In this document: positions 19,720 through 28,158 of the stretch, one piece after another | Position numbering within the stretch: position 1 is the first letter of the stretch | How the letters are laid out: each line of letters begins with the position of its first letter | From: AP-15 sp963818695 | Lineage (GTDB): Bacteria; Pseudomonadota; Alphaproteobacteria; ATCC43930; CGMCC-115725 | DNA length: 64,000 nt | Assembly (NCBI GenBank): GCA_963818695.1 | Contig: CAWFTG010000009.1 | Location: forward strand, 868,001-932,000 | Direction: 5' to 3' | The notes under the pieces: generated by a model | Told to the model about the DNA's origin: nothing | What the model saw: the letters and a program-made list of their open reading frames with translations, nothing else | The model's database searches: none | Position numbers and translations under genes: made by a program

Positions 19720-19935
19720 TTATACCGGGGTGAATGAGATGGTCAGCGGATGACCCACCGTCGTGCCGCTGACGACGCCATACCAGTAGGGCGGCGCGTA
19801 GCCCAAACCGGACAGTGAAATCACGTAATAATTCGGTTGGACCACGAGTTCGGTCTCGGTCTGGCCGATGACATTGCCGCTGGCGATCACATCGCGAATG
19901 TCGTGCGGATCGAACCTGACGCGAATGTATTCCAT
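19720..19935 (-). CDS. Small conserved-looking protein upstream of patatin gene
   Basis: 71-residue protein, MEYIRVRFDPHDIRDVIASG at the start, then an alternating hydrophobic pattern (QTETELVVQPNYYVISLSG, PPYWYGVVSG) that suggests an all-beta fold. ATG at 19935 is preceded by a strong AAGGGGGG. No signal peptide. It ends 3 bases before the patatin lipoprotein gene, which implies cotranslation and a linked role, perhaps as regulator or chaperone, but nothing in the sequence states a function. Confidence 0.7.
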   Translation of the reverse strand: MEYIRVRFDPHDIRDVIASGNVIGQTETELVVQPNYYVISLSGLGYAPPYWYGVVSGTTVGHPLTISFTPV

Positions 19936-20062
19936 CGTGCTGCCCCCCTTTGGTTTGCCCGATGTTAACTAGGTCCGACCGCAATCGAAATCCCGATAAC
20001 GCGATCGGTGACGGCTGCATACGCGGATGGACGCAAGCCGTGGCGCGGCGTAAGATCGGCAC

Positions 20063-21241
20063 ATGGTCCGGCCGGACGGTCTGGCGCCTTATGCGTCGAA
20101 ACCGGAGGAGTCACGCGGGCGGCTCTATCCGGAGCCCGAGCATCCTACGCGGTCCGCGTTTCAGCGGGACCGCGACCGCATTATCCATTCGACCGCGTTT
20201 CGCAGGTTGACCCACAAGACGCAGGTCTTTGTTTATCACGAGGGCGACCACTATCGTACGCGGCTGACGCACAGCCTCGAAGTAGCGCAGATCGCGCGGA
20301 CGATCAGCCGCGCGCTCGGTCTCGATGAAGACCTCGCCGAGACCCTGGCGCTCGCTCACGACCTCGGCCACACCCCCTTTGGGCATGCCGGCGAAGAGGC
20401 GCTCAACGCCGAGATGGGGCGCTTCGGCGGCTTTTCGCACAACGATCAGACATTGAGAATCCTGACCCGTCTCGAACGGCGCTATGCCGAGTTCGACGGG
20501 CTCAACCTGACTTGGGAATCGCTCGAAGGCACCGTCAAGCACAACGGACCCCTGCGCGGCGCCGGCATCGAGCGGCCGGTGCCGCCGACGATTGCCGAAT
20601 ACGACAGCGGTCACCCACTCGCGCTCGAGACGTTCCCGAGCGCCGAGGCGCAAGTCGCCGCGCTCGCCGACGACATCGCCTATAACAACCACGATATCGA
20701 TGATGGATTGCGCGCCGGGTTGTTCGCGGTAGCCGATCTTGCCGATGTGCCGCTCGTCGGTCCTGTTTTCCACGACGTGGCGTCGCGCTATCCCGGGCTT
20801 GAGGAACCGCGCCTGATCCACGAATCGATTCGCCGGTTGATCGATCGGATGGTCGGGGATCTGATCGGCGAGACATGCAGTCGGCTCGTCGGCAGCGCGC
20901 TCGGATCGGTCGACGAGGTGAGGGCGCTAAATGCGCCTATTGTCGATTTCTCCGATGAGATGCGGCGCAATGATCGAGCACTCAAAGAATTTTTGTTCAA
21001 GCGGATGTATCGCCATCATCGGGTCAAACGCATGAGTTCAAAGGCGCACAAGGTGGTCCACGACCTGTTCGGCCTTTACCTAGCGGAGCCGCGATGCTTG
21101 CCGCGCGAATGGCGCGAGCTCGCTATCGGCCCGGACCAACCTCGGACCGCGCGGGTCGCGGCCGACTACCTCGCCGGGATGACCGACCGCTTCGCGCTCG
21201 ACGAGCATCACCGTCTGTTCGACACCTTCGCCCGGACATGA
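20063..21241 (+). CDS. dgt: dGTP triphosphohydrolase-like HD protein
   Basis: Deoxyguanosinetriphosphate triphosphohydrolase-like protein (HD superfamily), 392 residues, of the short alphaproteobacterial type. It hydrolyses dNTPs to deoxynucleoside and tripolyphosphate. Metal ligands: the first His in RTRLTHSLEVAQIAR (about residues 69-83) and the HD pair in ALAHDLGHTPFGHAGE (about 96-111); a later Asp is in DDIAYNNHDIDDGLR (about 210-224). SAFQRDRDRIIHSTAFRRL is the usual family N-terminus. Together with argS downstream it matches a common alphaproteobacterial gene order, interrupted here by the DUF4258/DUF2283 pair. Confidence 0.93.
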   Translation: MVRPDGLAPYASKPEESRGRLYPEPEHPTRSAFQRDRDRIIHSTAFRRLTHKTQVFVYHEGDHYRTRLTHSLEVAQIARTISRALGLDEDLAETLALAHDLGHTPFGHAGEEALNAEMGRFGGFSHNDQTLRILTRLERRYAEFDGLNLTWESLEGTVKHNGPLRGAGIERPVPPTIAEYDSGHPLALETFPSAEAQVAALADDIAYNNHDIDDGLRAGLFAVADLADVPLVGPVFHDVASRYPGLEEPRLIHESIRRLIDRMVGDLIGETCSRLVGSALGSVDEVRALNAPIVDFSDEMRRNDRALKEFLFKRMYRHHRVKRMSSKAHKVVHDLFGLYLAEPRCLPREWRELAIGPDQPRTARVAADYLAGMTDRFALDEHHRLFDTFART

Positions 21242-21248
21242 AGCGTTT

Positions 21249-21496
21249 GTGAAGCTACACGCTCATGCGATTGCTCGGATGCTGGGGCGAGGCGCAACCG
21301 AGGAAGAGGTCGCAGCGACGATTCGGGGAAGGGGAGCAGTTTCCGGCGAAGTTCGCCCGCCAGGGATTTCGACGTAATTTCCCATTTGAAGGCGCACTGG
21401 CGCGGCCGTCGCTACCATATGAAGCAGGTCGAGGTGTTCGCGACTTGGGAAGCCGACGACTGGATGGTTATCAGCGTGATCGTTAGAGACTTTTGA
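21249..21496 (+). pseudogene. DUF4258 protein, two frameshifts
   Basis: Reconstructed from three frames: KLHAHAIARMLGRGATEEEV in the first (GTG at 21249), EGEQFPAKFARQGFRRNFPF in the second, WRGRRYHMKQVEVFATWEAD then WMVISVIVRDF in the third, ending at 21496. This is the DUF4258 pattern (toxin-like small protein with an HA.xRmxxRG start and a vxxvxvxxF end). Net +1 bases at 21325-21328 (gggg, expected ggg) and about 21391-21394 separate the frames. It stands 21 bases before a DUF2283 gene, its usual neighbour in toxin-antitoxin-like pairs. As written no full product can be made. Confidence 0.7.
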
Positions 21497-21517
21497 GCAA
21501 GAGTTGGAGGCTGGAGA

Positions 21518-21766
21518 GTGCAGCTCAGCTACGATCCTCGTCGGAACATCGCCTATCTGCGCGTGCGCGAGGCCGCCGGTACCCAAGTGGAAACGGTTCG
21601 GTTGAGCGATGAAGTGAACGTTGATCTGTTCCCGGACGGAACCCTTTACGGCATCGAGCTTCTCAACGCCAATGCTCAATTACGCGCCTTGGATGGCGGA
21701 CGATTTGTGCTGGTGGACGAAGTCGCGGGGCATCGGATTGAGGTTCCATTACCCGACACCGCCTGA
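21518..21766 (+). CDS. DUF2283 protein (antitoxin-like)
   Basis: 82-residue DUF2283 protein: LSYDPRRNIAYLRVRE at the start, VNVDLFPDGTLYGIELLNA in the middle, both family hallmarks (yD.e.D.lyi and d.d..G.ivGIEil). GTG start at 21518 with TTGGAGGCTGGAGA upstream. The family usually pairs with DUF4258 proteins in presumed toxin-antitoxin modules; here the partner upstream is broken, which would leave the antitoxin-like gene as a relic. It lies 33 bases upstream of argS. Confidence 0.82.
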   Translation: MQLSYDPRRNIAYLRVREAAGTQVETVRLSDEVNVDLFPDGTLYGIELLNANAQLRALDGGRFVLVDEVAGHRIEVPLPDTA

Positions 21767-21799
21767 ACGCGATAACACGCCGGCTCCTGGTATCGCGAC

Positions 21800-23578
21800 A
21801 TGACCAACATCTTTGCCGACTTTCGACGGGTCGTGCTGGCGGCCATCGAGGATCTCGTGGCGATCCGGCAGCTACCACCGGGGCTCGATCTGCACCGGGT
21901 TGCGGTCGAACCGCCTCGCGATCCCGCGCATGGTGATCTGGCAACCAACACAGCAATGGTGCTCGCCGGGGCGGTCAAAGAAAACCCGATGGCTCTCGCC
22001 GAGCGGATCGCTACCGCCCTCGCCGGGCGTAAGCTCGCGACCGGGGACTATCGGGGCTGCGGGTTTACGGTTACCTCGGCAAAGCCGGGCTTCATAAATA
22101 TTAGGCTGTCCCCTGAGGTCTGGCACGCGCAGCTCCGCGCCATCCTGCGCGCCGGCACGGCGTTCGGCAATTCGGCAATTGGCGGCGGCGAACGCGTCAA
22201 TGTCGAGTTCGTGTCGGCCAATCCGACGGGCCCTATGCATGTCGGGCACGGGCGCGGGGCGGTTGTCGGGGACGCACTGGCCGGGCTCCTGGCCAAGGCC
22301 GGCTTCAGCGTCCAGCGCGAGTATTATATCAACGACGCCGGCGCCCAGGTCGATGTGCTCGCGCGGTCGACTCACCTGCGATACCGCGAGGCTCTGGGCG
22401 AAGCGATCGGACCCGCTCCCGAGGGCTTGTATCCCGGCGAATACCTTTCGGAAGTCGGCCGTGCGCTTGCCGAGCGCGACGGACGCAGATGGCTCGGCCG
22501 GCCTGAGGCCGAATGGCTGGCGCCTATCCGCGGGTTTGCCGTTGATCAAATGATGCGGCTGATCCGCGACGACCTGGCCTTGCTGGGCGTCCATCACGAT
22601 CTGTTCGTCTCGGAGCGCAGCCTGACCGAGCGCGGGGCAATTGACGACTGTGTTCGAGTTCTGGCGGACGGCGGGCTCGTCTATACTGGAGTGCTGGAGC
22701 CCCCCAAGGGCAAGGTGCCGGATGATTGGGAGCCGCGCCCGCAAACACTGTTCCGGGCTACCTCCTTCGGCGACGAAGTCGATCGTCCGCTCAAGAAATC
22801 GGACGGCTCGTGGACGTATTTCGCGGCTGATATCGCCTATCACCGTGACAAGGTGCAACGCGGCTTCGACAAGATGATCGATGTCTGGGGGGCCGATCAC
22901 GGCGGCTACGTGAAGCGCCTGAGGGCTGCGATCCAAGCATTGACCAACGGCGCCGCTGCGCTGGACGTCAAAATCTGCCAGCTGGTGAATTTATTCGATA
23001 AGGGCGCGCCGGTGCGCATGTCGAAGCGCGCCGGGACGTTCGTCGCATTGCGTGAAGTGGTCGACGCGGTGGGCACGGACGTGTTCCGCTTCATCATGTT
23101 GACCCGGCGGAACGACCAGGCGCTCGACTTCGATTTCGCCAAGGTCACCGAGCAGTCGAAGGACAACCCGGTCTTCTATGTGCAATACGCGCACGCCCGC
23201 GCCGCATCGGTCATGCGGCATGCCGCCGAGCAATTCCCCGAGGACGATTTCTCCGACGCGGCGCTTGCGGAGGCGCCGCTGGAGAGGCTCTCCGACCCGT
23301 CCGAGATCGCGCTGATTCGCCAGCTCGCAGGCTGGCCGCGGCTGGTCGAGGCCGCCGCCGACGCCCACGAGCCGCACCGTCTCGCCTTTTATCTCCAGGA
23401 AGTCGCCGCCCAGTTCCATGTGCTGTGGAACAAGGGCAAGGACGAGGCGACTTTACGTTTTATCCTCGCGTCCGATGCGGAGTTGACTCGCGCCCGTCTG
23501 GCTCTGGTCCGCGGCGTCGCGCTGGTCATCGCTTCGGGGCTCGCCGTGTTCGGCGTCGAACCGGCGCAGGAGATGTGA
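21800..23578 (+). CDS. argS: Arginyl-tRNA synthetase
   Basis: Class I aminoacyl-tRNA synthetase charging tRNA-Arg, 592 residues, normal length. ANPTGPMHVGHGRGAVVGDA at about residues 141-160 contains the HIGH-type motif (HVGH), and GAPVRMSKRAGTFVAL at about 402-417 holds the KMSKS equivalent. An N-terminal additional domain precedes the Rossmann core and the DALR anticodon-binding domain closes the protein (about 475-592, including YVQYAHARAASVMR). First gene of the compact housekeeping run; the SPOR gene starts 2 bases after its stop. Confidence 0.97.
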   Translation: MTNIFADFRRVVLAAIEDLVAIRQLPPGLDLHRVAVEPPRDPAHGDLATNTAMVLAGAVKENPMALAERIATALAGRKLATGDYRGCGFTVTSAKPGFINIRLSPEVWHAQLRAILRAGTAFGNSAIGGGERVNVEFVSANPTGPMHVGHGRGAVVGDALAGLLAKAGFSVQREYYINDAGAQVDVLARSTHLRYREALGEAIGPAPEGLYPGEYLSEVGRALAERDGRRWLGRPEAEWLAPIRGFAVDQMMRLIRDDLALLGVHHDLFVSERSLTERGAIDDCVRVLADGGLVYTGVLEPPKGKVPDDWEPRPQTLFRATSFGDEVDRPLKKSDGSWTYFAADIAYHRDKVQRGFDKMIDVWGADHGGYVKRLRAAIQALTNGAAALDVKICQLVNLFDKGAPVRMSKRAGTFVALREVVDAVGTDVFRFIMLTRRNDQALDFDFAKVTEQSKDNPVFYVQYAHARAASVMRHAAEQFPEDDFSDAALAEAPLERLSDPSEIALIRQLAGWPRLVEAAADAHEPHRLAFYLQEVAAQFHVLWNKGKDEATLRFILASDAELTRARLALVRGVALVIASGLAVFGVEPAQEM

Positions 23579-23580
23579 TC

Positions 23581-24354
23581 ATGTCGTATCAACTGGGATC
23601 GGCGGGTTCGGACGGGCGAGCTGATCTTTACGCCGACCCACGGGAGGATGAGACTAGGCCGCGGTTTCGCGGGCTGGTCGCAAGTCTGATCACGCTTGCC
23701 GTCATCGCAGTATTTGCCGGCGGTTTATGGTTCGCGTACCAGCAAGGACTACGGCACGGGGGCGGCGGCACGATAGCTGCGGATGTCCCGCTCATCCGCG
23801 CCGACGAGCGTCCGACAAAAGTCAAGCCGGAAAATCCGGGCGGCATGGAAGTCCCAGATCGCGATAAGCTGATCTACACCCAGAAGCGCGCCACGGTGGA
23901 GCACCTGCTGCCGCCCCCCGAGAAGCCGATGCCACGGCCCGCCGTGCCTTCTGCTGCCGCTCCATCCGCTTCACCCCAGCCTCCGTTGACGAGCGCGGCC
24001 GCAGGTCCCCAGAATCCGGCGCCACAGGCCCAGTCACCGCAGCCCGCCGGCAAATTGGCTGCCAAGGCCGGGCCCGCTGATGCCGCTGTTGCAAAACCGG
24101 CCGTAACTCAAGCGGCCGGCGGCGTTCGAATCCAGCTCGCGTCGCTGCGCAGCGAGGAGGCCGCGCGTCAGGAATGGGACCGTATCAGGCGCGCCAATCC
24201 AGACCTGCTCGGGAGTATCTCGGCAACCACCACTCGTGCCGACCTCGGTGACAGAGGGATCTTTTACCGTCTCCAGACTGCCCCCATGGCTGATGCCGAC
24301 CGGATCTGCGGCGAGCTGAAGCGGCGCAACATCGGGTGCATAATTGCCCGATAA
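23581..24354 (+). CDS. SPOR-domain inner-membrane protein
   Basis: 257-residue bitopic cell-envelope protein. A cytoplasmic N-terminus of about 30 residues is followed by one membrane helix (LVASLITLAVIAVFAGGLWF, about 32-51), a Pro/Ala/Gln-rich periplasmic linker (about 95-175) and a C-terminal SPOR domain (IQLASLRSEEAARQEWDRI to RLQTAPMADADRICGELKRR). SPOR domains bind denuded septal peptidoglycan, so a division-site role is likely. It overlaps the start of nagZ by 11 bases and follows argS by 2 bases, the standard alphaproteobacterial order. Confidence 0.92.
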   Translation: MSYQLGSAGSDGRADLYADPREDETRPRFRGLVASLITLAVIAVFAGGLWFAYQQGLRHGGGGTIAADVPLIRADERPTKVKPENPGGMEVPDRDKLIYTQKRATVEHLLPPPEKPMPRPAVPSAAAPSASPQPPLTSAAAGPQNPAPQAQSPQPAGKLAAKAGPADAAVAKPAVTQAAGGVRIQLASLRSEEAARQEWDRIRRANPDLLGSISATTTRADLGDRGIFYRLQTAPMADADRICGELKRRNIGCIIAR

Positions 24355-25387
24355 CGCACCGCTCGCGGTTGTCTTGGGCTGCTCCGGCGAGCGTCTTACC
24401 GCCTCGGAACGCAATTTCTTCGCCGCCGCCGATCCGGTCGGCTTCATTCTGTTCCGCCGAAACTGCTGCTCGCCCGATCAGGTGTACGGCCTGGTCACCT
24501 CGCTGCGCGGCTGCGTCGGCCGCGATGACGCGCCGGTTTTGATCGATCAGGAGGGCGGCCGGGTGGCGCGGCTGCGCCCGCCGCACTGGCGCCGCTATCC
24601 ATCGGCCGCGCGTCTTGCATCGCTCCCGGACCCGGCCGCGGAGACAGCGGCCCGCCTCGGCGCTCGGCTGATCGCCGACGATTTGGCGCGGCTGAGGATC
24701 ACCGTTAATTGCCTGCCGGTGCTGGATATCCCGGTCTCGGGGGCAGATCCGGTGATCGGCGACCGGGCCTATGGGAGCGGTCCGGAACGCGTCACGCGCC
24801 TCGCTGGCGCCGCATGTGAAGGGCTGCTCGACGGCGCCGTTCTGCCTGTCCTTAAACACATACCCGGCCATGGCCGCGCCCGCGTCGACAGCCATCATGC
24901 CTGCCCGCAGGTCGAGACCAGTTACGAAGAATTGGCGAACACGGATTTCGCGCCGTTCCGAGCGCTCGCCGCGATGCCTTGGGCGATGACCGCACACATC
25001 GTCTATTCGGCGATCGATCCTCAGGTGCCGGCGACACTGTCGTCGCGCGTGGTCGCCGACGTCATTCGCGGCGCGATCGGGTTCGACGGCGTTCTCGTGT
25101 CCGACGATTTGTCGATGCGAGCGCTCGGCGGCGGGCTCGCTGAGCGGACGCGGCAGGCGCTCGCCGCCGGTTGCGATTTAGCGCTGCATTGCAATGGAGA
25201 TCCGGGCGAGATGGAGGACGTCGTCGCGGCAGCTCGCACGATTTCGCCGCTCACCGCGGCGCGGCTTCGGCGCGGCGAAGCAATGCGGCGCGATTCCGCG
25301 GCGAACGGCTTCGAGCGCGCGGAAGCCGAGGCGCGATTCGAGGCGCTCCTTGCCGGCGCGCCCTTTTCAGAGATTGCGGAGCAGTGA
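24344..25387 (+). CDS. nagZ: Beta-N-acetylhexosaminidase (glycoside hydrolase 3)
   Basis: Cytoplasmic muropeptide-recycling enzyme that removes GlcNAc from GlcNAc-anhydroMurNAc peptides; 347 residues. LIDQEGGRVARLRPP and the GH3 signature LKHIPGHGRARVDSHHACP (about residues 170-188; the flexible loop with the catalytic Asp-His pair) identify it, and VLVSDDLSMRAL (about 249-260) carries the nucleophile Asp. The most upstream start is TTG at 24344, inside the SPOR gene. Its stop overlaps the GTG of the next gene by 4 bases. Confidence 0.94.
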   Translation: MPDNAPLAVVLGCSGERLTASERNFFAAADPVGFILFRRNCCSPDQVYGLVTSLRGCVGRDDAPVLIDQEGGRVARLRPPHWRRYPSAARLASLPDPAAETAARLGARLIADDLARLRITVNCLPVLDIPVSGADPVIGDRAYGSGPERVTRLAGAACEGLLDGAVLPVLKHIPGHGRARVDSHHACPQVETSYEELANTDFAPFRALAAMPWAMTAHIVYSAIDPQVPATLSSRVVADVIRGAIGFDGVLVSDDLSMRALGGGLAERTRQALAAGCDLALHCNGDPGEMEDVVAAARTISPLTAARLRRGEAMRRDSAANGFERAEAEARFEALLAGAPFSEIAEQ

Positions 25388-26085
25388 ACCCAGCGGGCGG
25401 CATGGCCGCAATGGTCTACCAGGCGAGCACTTGGGTTCTGCCGGTCGTCTTTGCCGTGACCTTTCACGAGGCGGCGCACGGTTTTATCGCCTACCAATTC
25501 GGCGACGATACCGCCCAGCGGGCGGGCCGCGTCACGTTCAATCCGTTCAAGCATGTCGACACGTTCGGCACGATCATCTTGCCGGCGATGCTGATCCTGC
25601 TGCGCTCGCCGTTCCTGTTCGGCTATGCCAAACCGGTGCCGGTCAATTTCCGGCGGCTCGATAAACCGCGGCGGGACATGGTTTGGGTCGCTCTGGCCGG
25701 ACCCGGCACCAATGTGCTGCTCGCGATCATCTCGTCGCTGTTGTTTTACGGGGTCGGTTTGATGCCGCCGAGCCCCGGCGAGTGGTTCGCGGAAAACCTG
25801 GTGCACTCGGTACAGATCAACGCCGTCCTGTGCGTATTCAACATGCTGCCTTTGCCGCCGCTGGACGGCGGGAGGGTAGCGGTCGGGCTGTTGCCGGATG
25901 CACTCGCGCTCCCGCTGGCTCGGCTCGAACGTTACGGCATTTTGATCCTATTGCTGTTCTTGTTCGTAATTCCCTATGTCGGCGAGCAGACGGGTCATAA
26001 CTTCAATATTTTGGCTTGGATCATCGGTGTACCGACCGAGGGGCTGATCCGGATGATACTCGCTGTCACTGGGCAGAGCGGGTGA
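25384..26085 (+). CDS. Site-2 protease family (M50) membrane metallopeptidase
   Basis: Small intramembrane zinc protease of 233 residues. FAVTFHEAAHGFIAYQFGDD has the HExxH motif (residues about 28-32), GRVTFNPFKHVDTFGTIILP and ALAGPGTNVLLA are conserved in the family, and NMLPLPPLDGGRV (about 153-165) supplies the third metal ligand Asp. About five membrane segments, no PDZ domain, so the minimal YwhC/Rip3-like subgroup rather than RseP. GTG start overlaps the nagZ stop, and its stop overlaps the scpA start (both GTGA). Its place between nagZ and scpA is a conserved alphaproteobacterial arrangement. Confidence 0.93.
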   Translation: MNPAGGMAAMVYQASTWVLPVVFAVTFHEAAHGFIAYQFGDDTAQRAGRVTFNPFKHVDTFGTIILPAMLILLRSPFLFGYAKPVPVNFRRLDKPRRDMVWVALAGPGTNVLLAIISSLLFYGVGLMPPSPGEWFAENLVHSVQINAVLCVFNMLPLPPLDGGRVAVGLLPDALALPLARLERYGILILLLFLFVIPYVGEQTGHNFNILAWIIGVPTEGLIRMILAVTGQSG

Positions 26086-26933
26086 ACGCGGCTGCCGCTC
26101 ACCCTCCCGCTGCGCGGATCCCTCCCTCTCCTCGCTCGTGGGGAGAGGGCTGGGATGAGGGGCGCTCTCGCCCAGAGCAGCTGGTGCTTGATCTCGACGG
26201 CTTCGAAGGGCCGATCGACTTACTGCTCACATTGGCCCGCGAGCAGAAGGTCGATCTTGGCAAAATCTCGATCTTGGCGCTGGCCGACCAATATCTGGCC
26301 TTCATAGCGAGACAACGGTCGCTCAGTCTCGAGATTGCCGCCGACTACCTGGTCATGGCGGCGTGGCTCGCCTATCTGAAATCGCGCCTTTTGTTGCCGC
26401 AGCCTCTGCAGGATGACGAGCCCAGCGGGACCGAGCTCGCCGCGCAGCTGGAGCACCGCCTCCGATTGCTCGAGGCGATGCAGATTGCCGGAGCGCGGCT
26501 TATGGCGCATCCGCGGACGGGGCAGGATGTGTTTCTGCGCGGCGCAGCCGAGGGGCTCACGGTGATCCCCGTCCCGGTTTACGAGCTGGCTTTCTATCAA
26601 CTGTTGCGCGCCTATGGCGAAGGCAGGCGGCGAACCGAAGCAGCAGTGCTGGCGATCGGGCCGGCCGAATTCTATTCGATGAATGATGCATTGAATCGGT
26701 TGGCGCGCTTTATCGGCCGTGTGCCGAATTGGCGGGAGCTGGCGAGCTTTTTGCCGCGGGAGCTGCGCGGGGAGGTTTTTCGCCGCTCCGCGCTCGCCGC
26801 GACTTTCGCCGCCACCCTAGAGCTGGCGCGCGATGGCCGCATCGAACTCCGTCAGGACCGGGCCTTCGGGCCGATATACCTCCGCAGCGCCGGCCCAGCC
26901 GCGGCGCACCACAACGTTGGGGCGGCCGGGTGA
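26082..26933 (+). CDS. scpA: Segregation and condensation protein A
   Basis: Kleisin subunit of the Smc-ScpAB condensin, 283 residues. LDGFEGPIDLLLTLAREQKV is the canonical N-terminal SMC-binding helix start; the C-terminal winged helix includes FLPRELRGEVFRRSALAATF. GTG at 26082 overlaps the protease stop (GTGA). The first 35 codons are unusual: PPSPRSWGEGWDEG is the translation of a dispersed repeat (26120-26162), so the normal N-terminus starting near LDLDGFEGP carries a repeat-derived extension. An internal start after the repeat cannot be excluded, but none with a good ribosome site is seen. scpB follows with a 4-base overlap. Confidence 0.94.
   Translation: MNAAAAHPPAARIPPSPRSWGEGWDEGRSRPEQLVLDLDGFEGPIDLLLTLAREQKVDLGKISILALADQYLAFIARQRSLSLEIAADYLVMAAWLAYLKSRLLLPQPLQDDEPSGTELAAQLEHRLRLLEAMQIAGARLMAHPRTGQDVFLRGAAEGLTVIPVPVYELAFYQLLRAYGEGRRRTEAAVLAIGPAEFYSMNDALNRLARFIGRVPNWRELASFLPRELRGEVFRRSALAATFAATLELARDGRIELRQDRAFGPIYLRSAGPAAAHHNVGAAG
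26120..26162. repeat. Dispersed CCCTCTCC/GGGGAGAGGG repeat inside scpA
   Basis: Imperfect palindrome ccctccctctcc...ggggagaggg followed by ctgggatgaggg. It is of the same general type as the repeat at the right end of the window (63935-64000). It lies in frame in the first codons of scpA and has no stop codon in that frame. Confidence 0.75.
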
Positions 26934-27523
26934 GTGAGCGGGCGCAGCAGCTACGGCTCCTCGAGGCGCTCCTATTCGCGGTCACCGAACCGATCGGCGA
27001 GGAGGCTCTGGCGCGGCACTTCGATGATGCAAGCGATGTGAAGAGCCTGTTGCACGAACTGGTGGAGAGCTACGCCGGGCGCGGCGTCAACCTCGTGCGG
27101 CTCGCCGGCGGGTGGACGTTTCGCACGGCAGCCGATCTCGCCGCCAGCTTGCGGATCGAGCGGCCGGTCGCCCGCAAGCTGTCGCGGGCGGCGGTCGAGA
27201 CGCTCGCGGTCATTGCGTATCACCAGCCGGTGACGCGCGCCGAAATCGAACAGATCCGGGGGGTCGCCCTCGGCAAGGCAACAATCGACACATTGATGGA
27301 GGCCGGCTGGGTCCGCCCCAAGGGCCGGCGCACCGGCCCTGGCCGGCCCCTCCTCTGGGTGACGACGCCGGGCTTCCTCGTCCATTTTGGGCTCGACAGT
27401 TTGAACGAGCTGCCCGGCCTGGATGAGCTGCGGGCCGCCGGTCTGCTCGACCTTACCCCACTATCCCTGCCCGAACAGGCGGGTGAGAGAAGCGCCGAGC
27501 AGGAACTCCACGCTGACCTTTGA
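26930..27523 (+). CDS. scpB: Segregation and condensation protein B
   Basis: ScpB, winged-helix partner of ScpA in the Smc condensin complex, 197 residues. LLEALLFAVTEPIGEEALAR at the start, then SRAAVETLAVIAYHQPVTRA and EIEQIRGVALGKATIDTLME (helix-turn-helix and core), RPKGRRTGPGRPLLWVTTPG and FLVHFGLDSLNELPGLDEL at the end, all typical. GTG at 26930 overlaps the scpA TGA. About 110 bases separate it from tatB. Confidence 0.95.
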   Translation: MSERAQQLRLLEALLFAVTEPIGEEALARHFDDASDVKSLLHELVESYAGRGVNLVRLAGGWTFRTAADLAASLRIERPVARKLSRAAVETLAVIAYHQPVTRAEIEQIRGVALGKATIDTLMEAGWVRPKGRRTGPGRPLLWVTTPGFLVHFGLDSLNELPGLDELRAAGLLDLTPLSLPEQAGERSAEQELHADL

Positions 27524-27636
27524 CCGGCCAGGGTGGTGCGCCGGCCGAGGTTGCCCATATGACAGCCATCTGACATCATCGCGCCGCGTATGAATGTTGC
27601 CGATAACTGACCAGGAGCCGGCGAGGCGCCGCCGCC

Positions 27637-28089
27637 ATGTTTCTTGATCTCGGCATGTCGGAGCTGCTGCTGATCGGGGTCGTGGCGCTCGTGTTCATCG
27701 GGCCGAAGGACCTGCCGAAGGCGCTGCGCGTCGCCGGGTTCTGGGTCAGAAAGGCGCGCACCTTGTCGCGCGAGTTTCAGAGCAGCGTCGAGCAGATGAT
27801 CCGCGAAGCCGAGCTCGACGAAATGCGGCAGGAGCTGAAAAAGGCGACTGAGATCGATTTCGACAAGGAGTTTCGCAACACGATCGACCCGACCGGAAGT
27901 CTCGCCGAGAGCCTGAAGCCGCCGGAGCTGCCCCATTTCTCCGACGCCGATGTTCCGGCCGCGCCGGTTCCCGAAGCTCAACCACAGCCGCCTGCAGAAC
28001 CGCCCAAGATCGAGGCGGCCGAGCCGGAGGTGCCGATCATCGCGCCGCCGCATGAGGTCGGTCAGGATGCCGTGCCGCTAAAGCAGTGA
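27637..28089 (+). CDS. tatB: Sec-independent translocase protein TatB
   Basis: Single-span TatB of 150 residues. MFLDLGMSELLLIGVVALVF carries the N-terminal helix with the conserved Glu at residue 9; IGPKDLPKALRVAGFWVRKA is the hinge and amphipathic helix with the GP-x-xLP pattern. The acidic/Pro-rich tail is longer and matches TatB rather than TatA. It works with TatC in recognising twin-arginine signal peptides. No tatA gene stands in the 113-base gap upstream, so TatA must be encoded elsewhere. The nearest GGAG is about 20 bases before the ATG. Confidence 0.93.
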   Translation: MFLDLGMSELLLIGVVALVFIGPKDLPKALRVAGFWVRKARTLSREFQSSVEQMIREAELDEMRQELKKATEIDFDKEFRNTIDPTGSLAESLKPPELPHFSDADVPAAPVPEAQPQPPAEPPKIEAAEPEVPIIAPPHEVGQDAVPLKQ

Positions 28090-28158
28090 GGGCCGCTTCG
28101 CACGGGCAGTCTCTCACGACGGTGTCGGTGCATATTTGGCGGCTTTTAGGGAACGGTT

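Noticed and set aside
26016..26081. Longer ScpA reading frame beginning at 26016
   Set aside because: The upstream part lies inside the protease gene; GTG at 26082 overlapping the protease stop is the better start.
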